Source: Rotaria sordida
Taxonomy: Eukaryota; Rotifera; Eurotatoria; Philodinida; Philodinidae
Direction of reading: 5' to 3'
Assembly: GCA_905250125.1 (NCBI GenBank)
Contig: CAJNOL010001401.1
Location: 1 to 64,000 of the forward strand
DNA: 64,000 nt
Under the pieces are notes generated by a model that saw only the letters and a list, made by a program, of their open reading frames with translations, was not told where the DNA came from and did no database searches. A program made the position numbers and the translations under genes. The first letter of the stretch is position 1, and every line of letters starts with the position of its first letter. Positions 38,052 through 47,287 of the stretch are shown in pieces.

Positions 38052-38430
38052 CTCGATGGGCAGTCCCGAATCGGCACTTTGTTATCAACTTTTCCTTATT
38101 TCTTCAACCCAATTGTCTAGTAGAAAAGCCAGAGTTTTATAAGAATTCCTGATTACTGCAATCTTAGTGCAGTATCCTCAATAAACCTAGCTTTCACATA
38201 GATCTTTTCCGAAGCGAATCTAGAGTGTACTTGCAATATTAGTGACTAATCGTTCGTTGGCGTCCCTCCGCGATGCCACTCATGGCTAGTCGCTTCATTA
38301 TTTGAATACATTAAAACAATAGTCGGTTTTTCTACATTTATGATAAAAGATGTGACCTCATTTACAAATATCTTTTTATATTAGCTTCTTCGAGATATGG
38401 TGACTATAGAAATTACACAAGTCAGAACTC
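38052..38430 (+). repeat. Mosaic unit R1, copy B
   Basis: TCGATGGGCAGTCCCGAATCGG, TTCCTTATTTCT, AATAAACCTAG, TTGCAATATTAG, the CTAG hairpin and CATTATTTGAATACATTAAA occur in the same order as in copy C (39,077). Confidence 0.75.
38242..38293. repeat. GC-rich CTAG hairpin, copy 2
   Basis: Left arm GTGACTAATCG and right arm GGCTAGTCGC enclose CGTCCCTCCGCGATGCC. Confidence 0.65.
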
Positions 38431-38689
38431 CTGAAAAAATATGCAAATAATTGAATAATTAGCGAGAATAAAATATAATGAGACTAGACTTAAATATCAA
38501 TAATGTCGGATCGACTAAAACTAGGCTTTGAGTTTCAGCAATACTTGTCGGCGTGGATTCGAACGTTGATGGGGCCCTAAATGCGTTTTTTGCATGAATC
38601 CAATTCTACATGTTATATTTTTTTCTGGCACATATCTATTTCTAGAACCACATCTACAAGAACACATACCAACAGAAAAACTGCCTCTT

Positions 38690-38790
38690 ATTTCATTCAT
38701 ATCTACTTTCGATACAGCGAATATAAGTTCTTTGAGTAATGTTTTCTGTGAAATGTACTATTTAAATATTGTATACGTGCAGAAAAGCCA
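38690..38790 (+). repeat. Mosaic unit R2, copy B
   Basis: GCGAATATAAGTTCTTTGAGTAATG followed by a short TAATGCACTAT-like stretch recurs at 36,965 (GTGAATATAAATTCTTTCAG) and 62,045. An open frame of 128 codons through this unit is not supported as a gene. Confidence 0.5.
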
Positions 38791-38929
38791 TTCTCACACT
38801 TTATTTAAATTATTTCTCAGTCCTTTGCCACTGCTAGCCGCTATTCAAACCCATCGGATCTACATTGTTGATATTTATCCGATGAATCCCAACACCCTGG
38901 AGCTTTCTTTCAGGGAAATTTCGAGTGCA

Positions 38930-38968
38930 GCGGCTAGTCGCTCGTCAGCGCCACGCGCGGCTAGCCGC
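38930..38968. repeat. GC-rich CTAG hairpin, copy 3
   Basis: GCGGCTAGTCGCTCG and CGCGGCTAGCCGC form a short, strong stem around CAGCGCCACG. Confidence 0.7.
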
Positions 38969-39076
38969 TGCCACGTGTAATCCTATTCGCCATTAAGATC
39001 ATCCGCTTTGATTTACTTTCTATCAAATTTCCGACTGCTCTTATTTCGAAAAATAGTTAGATTTATAACATGAGAA

Positions 39077-39425
39077 TCTCGATGGGCAGTCCTGAATCGG
39101 TACTCTGTTATGAACTATTCCTTATTTCTGCAATCTCATTGTCTATCTGGAAAATCACAGTTTTATTAGAATTCCTAATTAAGCGAATCTTAGTGTAGCA
39201 TTCCTAATAAACCTAGTTTTCATACAGATCTTTCCAGGAGCGTACGAGGAATGCCCTTGCAATATCAGCGACTAGTCGTTCATCCGCGCTCCTGCAGGGC
39301 GTCACTCATGGCTAATCGAGCCATCATTTGAATACATTAAAACAATAGTTCGTTATTCTCCATGTACCGTAAAAGTTGTGACGCCATTTACAAATACCGT
39401 TTTACATTGACTTCTTCAAGTTAAA
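39077..39425 (+). repeat. Mosaic unit R1, copy C
   Basis: Parallel to 38,052-38,430 throughout: TCGATGGGCAGTCCTGAATCGG, GAATTCCTAATTA, AATAAACCTAG, TTGCAATATCAG, the hairpin and TTTGAATACATTAAAACAAT. It runs directly into the ATTGG minisatellite. Confidence 0.75.
39268..39319. repeat. GC-rich CTAG hairpin, copy 4
   Basis: GCGACTAGTCG...GGCTAATCGA around a CCGCGCTCCTGCAGGGCG core. Confidence 0.65.
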
Positions 39426-39845
39426 ACCACTGATTAGCTGAAATTTCAATAGGAAAATATCTGATTGGTTGAAAGCCCAATATCGAAAGCCCCTGATTGG
39501 TTGGACTTCTGGACTGAAAGAATCCGATTGATCAAAAGCCCGATGTCGAAAATCCCTGATTGGCTCGAATTTTAGCCTGAAAGAATCTGATTGGTCGAAA
39601 GGCCGGTATCGAAAACCCCTGATTAGCTGAACTTCGGGAGTGAAAGAATCTGATTGGTCGGAAGCCCAATATCGAAAACCCCTGATTGGCTGGACTTCTG
39701 GGCTGAAAGAATCTGATTGGTCAAAAGCTCGAGCTCGGAGATATCTGATTGGCTGGAACCCTGGTCGAAAAAATCTCATTGGTAGCAAGTCTGATATCGA
39801 AAATCCGTGATTGGCTGACTATCCGTATTGAAACAATCTGATTTT
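39425..39845. repeat. ATTGG minisatellite, first block (63-bp dimeric unit)
   Basis: Alternating units of about 31 and 32 bp each contain GATTGG(C/T)(T/C)GA. One type ends in ATATCGAAAACCCCT, the other in CTGAAAGAATCT. The 63-bp period is a multiple of three, which keeps a repetitive minus-strand frame (39,402-39,788) open; I do not regard that frame as a gene. Confidence 0.85.
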
Positions 39846-39924
39846 CCAATCCGTTATTTTTTTGACCTTTGACCTTTGACCCTGACAGCCACCCACATAC
39901 ACACAAACTTATTTTTTTTCATAT

Positions 39925-39945
39925 GACCCTCCCTACAGTCGAGGG
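39925..39945. repeat. Recurring end motif, copy 1
   Basis: CATATGACCCTCCCTACAGTCGAGGG-type motif preceded by a TTTGACC/ACACACA tract. Recurs at 41,353, 62,887 (diverged) and 63,426. CAGTCGAGGG is the reverse complement of CCCTCGACTG at the mosaic left end. Confidence 0.6.
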
Positions 39946-40189
39946 AATAAAACGCTAATGAGTTCACCCTGAATGCAAATATTTTCAGCGACCACCTAGG
40001 AGACCAATACCACGCTCGCGTACAAAAGAACTTCAACCATATCGGCACAGGTCCAAACGCTCTTCAATTCGATCGCCTTTGGTTTCAATTCCTTGTCTAT
40101 AGATTAGATGTCACAAACCAATTTGAAAAAACTCGAACAGCTACTTTCCGACAACTCTGAACTATGAACTTTTTATCTGCAAAGCTAAA

Positions 40190-41290
40190 TTCCCAGCTTC
40201 AAAATCCTGATTTCCTCAAAGGCTGGAGATGGAAAACATCTGACTGACTGAACTTTCATCTTCAAAAAGCTCATTCGCCCAGACCTAGAAATGGACAACA
40301 TCGGATTCGCTCGATTCCTAGTTCCACAAAATCTAATTCGTCGAGAGTCCAAAATAAAACAAACCCTGATGGAACGAAAACTCACTTCCCAGAAAACTGA
40401 TTGAATGAAAGATGCAGGACGGAAACATGTGATTCGCTGAATTTCTAGCTTCCAACACCTGATTGGCTTAAAACAGGAGGTGAAAAACATCCGATTGGCT
40501 GTATTCCTAGCATGCTACAACCTAATTCGTTGAATTCCCAGCTCTCGAAACTTTGATTGCCTGACAGAGGGTGGTCGTAAACATCTGATTGCCTAAATTC
40601 TCAGCATGCTAAAACCTGATTGTCTGAAAGCAAGGGGTCCAAAATATGTGATTGGCTGAATTCCTAGCTCCCAAAAATCTGATTCGCTGACAGCGGGTGG
40701 TCGAAAACATCAGATTGTCTAAATTCCCACCATGCTAAAACGTGATTGGCTGGAAGCAGGACGTCGAAAACGTCTCATTGGCTGAATTTCCAGCATGCTA
40801 AAATCTGATTGGCTGAAAGCAGGAGGTCGAAAACATTCGATTAGCTGAATTCTCAACATGCTAAAATCTGATTGACTGGAAGCAGGAGGTCGAAAACATT
40901 TGATTGGCTGAATTCTCAGCATACTAAAATCTGATTGGCTACAAGCTGGAGTTCAAAAACATTTTGATTGACTGAATTTCCAGCATGTGAGAACCTGATT
41001 GGCTGGCAGCTGGAGGTGGAAAACATTTGATTGGCTCAATTCCCAGCATGCTAAAATCTGATTGGCTGACAGCTGGGGCTCGAAAAGATCTGGTTGTCTA
41101 AGTTCCTAACTTCGAAAAACTTGATTGGACGAGAGTAGGAGAATAAAATTGTCTGATTGGCTGAGCTTTAAACCTGAAAAAATTTGATTGGTCGAAAGTC
41201 GGATATCGAAAACACATGATTGGCTGAGCTTCCAACCTGAAAATAACTGATTGGTTGAACAGCACGTATCGAAAAACATCTCATTATTTT
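40190..41290. repeat. ATTGG minisatellite, second block
   Basis: Dimeric units: GATTGGCTGAATTC..CAGCATGCTAAAATCT (about 31 bp) alternating with GATTGGCTGAAAGCAGGAGG and TCGAAAACATT (about 32 bp). Divergence is higher at both ends and lower near 40.8-41.0 kb, as in arrays homogenised from the middle. Minus-strand frames here (40,185-40,490; 40,719-40,922) follow the repeat and are not genes. Confidence 0.88.
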
Positions 41291-41352
41291 GATCTTTAAG
41301 CTAATGTGTTCTTTTGACCTTGCCACAAACACACAGCATACTCATTTTATTT

Positions 41353-41378
41353 CATATGACCCTCCCTTCAGTCGAGAG
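41353..41378. repeat. Recurring end motif, copy 2
   Basis: CATATGACCCTCCCTTCAGT continuing CGAGAG, preceded by CACAAACACACAG and CTCATTTTATTT. Confidence 0.6.
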
Positions 41379-41896
41379 AATAAATAATGATGAGAAAAAA
41401 CTGTGCCCAAATGTGACTATTGACTCCAATAAAGAAATATTATCTTATGGAAAATCTAAAAAAAAGTCCCATCTAGTGTCTTATAAATTAACTGGAAAGA
41501 ATAAAGGAGGGGGGAGCTAAGAAGCAAAAACGGCCCCTCGTTGGAATTCGGTCTTGTCTTTCGAATTTTATCAGTTTAGGTGCCAGAAGTCTATTTCTAT
41601 TGAAATTAGAAAATTTGATGCGTTCCACATTGTGCGTGACTCGACTTAGTTATTCTTCTTTTCTCCATGTTATATAGGACATATATAATGGTAGTGTAGC
41701 ACTTTTAATTATCAGAAACATATCGATCCATTCCGGATCATATAGTAATCGATAGCTCTCGAAGAGATCTATCAGATGATGATAAAATATCTAGAGAAAA
41801 AAGTGAGTAAGTGAATCTAGTGATCGACACAATGGAGACAGGGTCATATATTACAGGGTATGGAGCGATGGTAGAGAACTTTTGTCTATGAGAAAC

Positions 41897-41996
41897 NNNN
41901 NNNNNNNNNNNNNNNNNNNNNNNNNNNNNNNNNNNNNNNNNNNNNNNNNNNNNNNNNNNNNNNNNNNNNNNNNNNNNNNNNNNNNNNNNNNNNNNN
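41897..41996. other. Assembly gap (100 N)
   Basis: Exactly 100 N bases, a conventional scaffold gap of unknown true length. A 61-codon frame running across it is meaningless. Confidence 1.
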
Positions 41997-42424
41997 TCCG
42001 TTTTTTCTTTTTAATCTTTTGCATCCTAGCAATCAAAATTATCTAAATAATCTCTTTTTAAAATCCATAGTAAATATTGTACATGTTATTAATCCAGGCG
42101 CTTCATCAATTAATATTTACTCTTTAAAGCTGCCTATACACAACCTTTTAAGAAGGATTACATACATGATATATACTGAAACCAACAGGGGCTTCATCTT
42201 TTTGACATCTGATCCCATCTGTTTGATAGAAAACAAACGTAATACATCGTATTCAATATGTTCGTGAAAAATTGACTAACACTTATCTCTGATGACACGT
42301 TATTTGCAATGATGCAACAACATGTTTTCGAAGGCTGTTTTGTCTCAAGGTCGGTACGATAACTTAGGCGTCGTCCTGGATACAGAATTTTAATTGCACA
42401 CTAAAAGTACATTTCACTATATAA
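41997..42424 (+). repeat. 428-bp direct repeat, right copy
   Basis: Starts at the first base after the gap and matches 35,033-35,460 without indels large enough to change the offset. After CACTATATAA the two copies diverge completely: TATCAAAGAG here, CAAGTAACGC on the left. Confidence 0.92.
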
Positions 42425-42465
42425 TATCAAAGAGATTGAACATCTTCTAATTTATGTCTTTTTTT

Positions 42466-43093
42466 CTAAACAACTGTCTCATCAATAGCCGAAATTGGTT
42501 GTTCAGATAATGGTACTGCTGACGGTGGTGCATTGACATAAACAAATCTTTGAATAACAGGTTTACGTTTTTTCGCTTGTTTTTCTCGTTGAATTCGTTT
42601 CAGTTCTTTTCGAGTTGGATCAATACCAAAACAATATTTCAATACGTCCATAATCACAACAAAAATTGCCACTATTGTCATAGCAATGATGGCAATATAA
42701 GTAAATGATTTCGAAATAATCCTTTAGATAAATATTTTCTCAGCAATTATTTCACAATGTCGACCAGAATGACTCTCATCAAAACATTCACATGTGTAAT
42801 TCATTAACAATGAACGACAAATACCTTTACCTTCACATGTGATATTAAAACAATAGTCAACCTTTCTTTCACACTGATTATCTTTCCAACCAGGTGCACA
42901 TGTACAGTTCAATGTTGTGGTTGATATTTCCACACATGTGCCTATAAAATCGATGGATTATCACTCTTGACCATAAAGAAAGAATAAGTACCATTACTCC
43001 AACAAATATTTTTTTTGCAAAGTCGATGATCGAATTGGTATTGTGTACTACTGAACCCAGATGCACATAAACAATAATAACCTTGGTTGTCGT
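42466..43093 (-). pseudogene. EGF-domain/transmembrane protein, 5'-truncated with in-frame stop
   Basis: Reading 43,093 to 42,992, then 42,941 to 42,466 across a 50-nt intron (GTACTT...TTTATAG, phase kept), the frame gives the end of one EGF-like module (YYCLCASGF), a second (NICWSNGTCVE...CTCAPGW) and a third (DYCFNITCEGKGIC...CECF...GRHCE). A TAA at 42,724-42,726 then interrupts. In the same frame a transmembrane helix follows (about IAIIAMTIVAIFVVIM) and a basic cytoplasmic tail ending SAIDETVV. The order EGF-TM-short tail suits a single-pass receptor-like protein. The 5' side ends in a telomere-like repeat at 43,100 with no upstream exon visible. Truncation plus stop argue for a pseudogene; without the stop the rest of the frame is clean, so decay is recent. 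Confidence 0.75.
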
Positions 43094-43099
43094 CCGTGT

Positions 43100-43234
43100 T
43101 AGGGTGTGGGCGTGGGTGCGGGTGTGAGTATGGGTATGGGTGCGGGGGTGTGGGTAGAGGGTGTCGGAGTGGTGTGGGTGTAGATGTGCTTATGGGTGTG
43201 AGTGTCAATCCCACACCCCTACACCCATACCCAA
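43100..43234. repeat. Telomere-like foldback repeat 7
   Basis: About 105 nt of G-rich GGGTGTGGG/GTGCGGG units, then after TCAAT the C-rich CCACACCCCTACACCCATACCC. It abuts the broken 5' end of the EGF-type pseudogene. Confidence 0.85.
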
Positions 43235-44890
43235 GAGTTATTAGGCCAATTTATAATCTTCTGAGTTCTTGTCCTTGACATTCAATAAAAAGTAGTTCGA
43301 TTTTTAAACGAAAAAAAGCCAAGCTCTAACATCAAGCAATATCCATATTGTCCATTTTTTGTCTATTTAAAACAAAGATTCAGTCGAATGGCACTTTGCT
43401 CTGATAATTGAATCCGATCATCTAATTTGGCTATTTCTTCTACGATTCATATTCAGATCGTAATTATAGATATCCAAAGGTCTAAATAGTATAAAAAAAG
43501 ACAAGTTTACATATGACTTCAATGGTAAAAATGAGAAATTTTGAATAAAAAACATATGGAATAATGGTGATAAAAATGGATGATACACATGATCATTCTT
43601 TCGTTGAAGTTTTTACTCTACAAGTCAATTTCGCTTTCAGAACTGGCTGAGATAAATTTGTTTTTCCCGAAAATAAATAAAATTTCTTTTCTGTTTTGTT
43701 TGTTTTATATGAAATTCTTCAGTAGATAAAAAGAAAAAGAATTTCACCAAATCAAAGAATTTCTTTTTAATGCATCGGTTTAAAATGATCAACAAGGTTT
43801 CATTCACTCAGACTCAGATAATTTTGATTTATTTTTCTTTCGACAAAATTATTTCAGTGGTGTATAACGTTAACAAAAAGAATGATACGTAAACAATATA
43901 GATACATTGACACATTGACAGATTCTATTTAAAAATATTAAGATATGAAATACTTCACGATATGTTATGATGTGAAAACACATTCTTGATGTGACCTAAG
44001 CCATGGTTCTTTGAGACTGATTTCAATTCCAACGTATCTTGGAACCGAATTTCGTTCTGACACAGGATTGGCATCATTTTGAGATATCTAGATGCTATTG
44101 CAAGCAAGCAGCAACGTTTTTCTATCAAAACGTGACATCAATGATGGTAACAACATGAATAATACAAATATTGAAATACACGAAAATGCAAAAGTATTTG
44201 AGACACACTTTCTTCTTGTGACTATCCAGAGTTGTTGCCATAGAAATCTAGTTTTTCATATGAAAGATCGTTGTCGCTGAAAATTTCTGAATTCCACTAT
44301 TGAGATACTGACAGAATCGGTCTATTGGTCTGAGCGAATTTTTAAATAAAGTCTAGTTTTAACGCTATTTATCAAAGCACACAATAGCACAATACCAACG
44401 TAATATTCATTAGAATATATCGCCGAATGATCATTTCCATAATGATAATTCACGAACGTATATTCTTTCTAACAACGAAACATTCAAAGAATAATAGAGA
44501 AACAATTTTGATGACAAATTAAACGAGTACCGTTGGTACGAATCACATCCGTGATGTTTATTTAGCTATACTCTACTATTTCACATTCCAGTTGCTTTCT
44601 GTTCTCTTTTCACACATCCTTGAATTTCTGCAGCCAGTAGAAGTTCATCATTCTATGGTATTAAATGGAATGAGAATATTATTTCGTCGTCTGATTGCCT
44701 TTCGATTCAGGCAGTTCTCTTAAACTAGTTGATGTGTCCAATGAGTCTATTGTTTGGATCTCCAATAGTAAATATGGTATTGGCAAAATGTTGCACCGTT
44801 TAGATGAATTTTGCGTAGGCGATTCTACACGATATGAAGCTGAGCGTACTTGTGCAATTATCTTATTGTTAAAATAATAGAAACACACTG
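43235..44890. other. Non-coding intergenic sequence
   Basis: No supported gene. Short open frames at 44.09 and 44.69 kb have no recognisable content. Confidence 0.5.
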
Positions 44891-45228
44891 TCATGATTGG
44901 AAAAAGCTTAACGACTTATAGAAAAGCATACAATGAACACTCCGAAATCTAATTTATGCTTCACAAACTAAATAATTTGAGAGTTTTAGAGGAAAAGGAT
45001 GAAGGATTCTTAAGTAGAATATAGCTCAAGAGGGAAAAAGCTAGCAGAGATTTGTTCAATGCTTCAAGTGGAGAAACTTTTTCCGTCTCAAGCTGTATTC
45101 TACGTACGAATCGTTCATCCTTTCCATCTAAAACTCTCAAATTCTCTAGTTTCTAAAGCATAAACTAGATTTCAAGGTGCTCATTGTATGCTTTTCTCTA
45201 AAAGTCGTTAAGCTTTTTCCAACCATGA
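44891..45228. mobile_element. 338-bp long-arm foldback element
   Basis: The left arm (44,891-45,048, starting TCATGATTGGAAAAAGC) is complementary to the right arm (about 45,073-45,228, ending GCTTTTTCCAACCATGA) over about 158 nt with scattered mismatches; the loop is about 25 nt. No coding content. It has the form of a MITE or foldback element, or of a hairpin RNA locus. No clear target-site duplication was found. Confidence 0.85.
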
Positions 45229-45609
45229 TTGCACGTTTTTATTACTTTTAAAATTGTGTGTAAATAACTGGAGCGACTACTTCGAACAATTTGATGATAT
45301 AAAAACTCGATTAACTTGTTTTTGAAATTTTTTTCTTGAAAGCATCACCAGTTTTGGACTGACACAGTATTCAAGAAGAGAATAATTTAGATTTTTGATT
45401 TTCTTTGAATTTGACTTGATTTCGGATTGATTTTGGTGATTTTTTCGCAGCTTTTGGTTGACAACTGATTTTCTTGATTGTGAATTGATTTTTTTAATTT
45501 AGAATTGTTTTAAAATTAAAAAAATCAGCTCTTTTCCTCTTGGATCAGCCACATTTTGAACATGTTATTCAAATATTTATTCGCCCTTGATTTCCTTGCC
45601 ATCAACTTG

Positions 45610-45667
45610 AGGGGGTGGGTGTGAGTGAACATCATCTCCCCATTTAGTTACACCCACACTCACATCT
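45610..45667. repeat. Telomere-like foldback repeat 8
   Basis: AGGGGGTGGGTGTGAGTG, a spacer of about 22 nt, then ACACCCACACTCACATC. Arms are complementary over about 15 nt. Confidence 0.82.
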
Positions 45668-46286
45668 AAATTTAACTTTTTACATCTCGAAATTTCGGGC
45701 TCACTCTTCTAGAGTAATTGTGGCCAATTTTCACAGAATGCCGATAGCAATCAGTATTCAGCTCATGCTTTTATAACAAAATACTAATAGAATATCAGTT
45801 CTGTCGTCAAGATCTTTCTAATTAATAACATTATGCAACTGCGATAAAATTTAGATATTAACAAACCTTAAAAAAAAGTTTAATGTAAAAATCTTGGATG
45901 TTAGCTCGCCTTATCTTTTAGTCTGCAGTAGCATCCTATTTCAGTTTCAGATACCTTTCAACTGCCTAAAGTAACGAAGTATTTCAAATAAAAACAAGTG
46001 AAATCTATCAATGGTACAGAAATCGTATCATTATTCAAAAGAAAACCCGAAGAATAGTTAGCTGTTTTTATACGATATTTGCTGTAAGTTTCTAGTTGTA
46101 ACTTTTTGAAAGAAATGTTCTTTCTTTCTTAATATTGGCATACTAAACGTGACGAACTTAAACAGGAGTTCTTGGTATTAGAGACTTCAAGAATTATATA
46201 AGTTTGATATTGTTTCTCTGTGTAGAACTGAAGCAGCAAACTGTTTCGCTAAAGAACGGACTAGCTAGTTAATATATGCAGTGCTC

Positions 46287-46412
46287 TGGTTTTTTGCCAG
46301 TCAAATCAAGAATTGTGACTGACCGATTTTTGCCAGTCAAAACAAAAGTTTGGACCGACCGATTTTTTGCTTATTTTTCGCTGATCAAGCCAAGAATTTT
46401 GACCGACCGGTA
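46287..46412. repeat. Short tandem repeat with GACCGACCG motif
   Basis: Three diverged units of about 36-48 nt, each running TTTTTTGCCAGTCAAA, a CAAGAATT-like stretch, then TGAC(C/T)GACCG(A/G)T. The third unit is longer. Confidence 0.65.
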
Positions 46413-46906
46413 ATTGATGGGCCCAGTCCAATCCGATCCGAAAATTTTCGACTGGTTCCAGCCATGTCACACCCACACTTTTCTTCTACAGTGCCGTTGC
46501 TTGACGGAGTAAGATAACGCTTTTTGTTATTGCGATACTATTTATCAGTAATGAATCAGGTCCGTCATTAATCATATCAAACTTTTTTTAAGCTCGAATA
46601 TTCATTTTGGATACAATCAGACAATCTATTCTTACAATTTCATTCTTCAGACAAGGATGTCACAGTGAGAAACTCGAATTTCAGGCGAAAGATCAAGATG
46701 AAAATGTCGATTTTTGGATGAAAAATAGTTTTACGACAAAGCAGTTTCATATTGATGCATCAAAATGCTTGATTTCTGCAATTTGTAATTTTCTGTTCTT
46801 CAATAAATTGATTCAAGATAATTCAACAATTCAGGAGATTTGCAAATATTGGTCATGAACAACCTTCTTGAAATCAAGCCGACAACGTCGATGTACATAT
46901 TGGAAA

Positions 46907-46951
46907 ATGTGAGTGTAAGTGTTACTGAAGAGAGGACTAACACCCACACGC
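46907..46951. repeat. Telomere-like foldback repeat 9
   Basis: TGTGAGTGTAAGTGTT, a spacer with GAAGAGAGG, then AACACCCACACG. Confidence 0.7.
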
Positions 46952-47185
46952 TACATGTCGAAATGTAAAAAAAAGCAACATTACAAGACACATAAATCAT
47001 CATCAAGATTATATTCTTCAAAATGTTGTACTTCTTTTCGAATAAACTATCCTAAACTCTTAGCTAAAATGTTGATAGTATTACCCTACTCAATATTTTA
47101 TAATTATTCAATGAAGAAATAACATAAATTGAATGTATATATGACAAAACTCTATGGATGAGTTTTGCTTACTTAATTGAATAGT

Positions 47186-47224
47186 ATGTGGGTGAGTGTG
47201 AAATGAGTAGCCTCATCCACACCT
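47186..47224. repeat. Telomere-like foldback repeat 10 (short)
   Basis: ATGTGGGTGAGTGTGA and, after about 12 nt, CATCCACACC. Confidence 0.65.
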
Positions 47225-47287
47225 TACGAAAAAAGGAGCCCTACCATTAAATGTGTTCTGTTAGTTAATTGAAAAAAAAAGTGAAAA

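Larger units (their letters stand above)
35461..41896. mobile_element. Large repeat mosaic, candidate insertion element (left copy)
   Basis: Begins CAAGTAACGCTCG...CCCTCGACTG, the same left end as at 61,498. It contains three related units (35.76, 38.05, 39.08 kb), four GC-rich CTAG hairpins, an embedded 922-bp TIR element, an ATTGG minisatellite and two copies of a terminal motif CCCT(A/T)CAGTCGAG (39.93 and 41.36 kb). No transposase, helicase or reverse transcriptase is recognisable. Sequence left of 35,461 continues right of the gap, as expected if this block is an insertion absent from another copy. Its true right end is unknown because of the gap. Confidence 0.55.
45229..47287. other. 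Intergenic region with repeats
   Basis: Contains three telomere-like repeats and a GACCGACC tandem repeat. An 83-codon frame at 46,607-46,858 is not recognised and not supported. Confidence 0.5.

Noticed and set aside
38550-38580. Second tRNA-like TTCGAATCC match (minus strand)
   Set aside because: Flanking bases do not form a T stem and no cloverleaf is possible.
38594-38980. 128-codon plus-strand frame
   Set aside because: Runs through mosaic unit R2 and a CTAG hairpin; homologous copies do not keep the frame.
39402-40922. Minus-strand repetitive frames (128, 101 and 67 codons)
   Set aside because: Produced by the 63-bp (21-codon) minisatellite period; no start context, splice sites or domain.
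39425-41290. CRISPR-like regular repeats
   Set aside because: Units are contiguous and diverged, with no unique spacers, and the genome is eukaryotic.
41851-42036. Frame spanning the N gap
   Set aside because: Contains undetermined bases; not interpretable.
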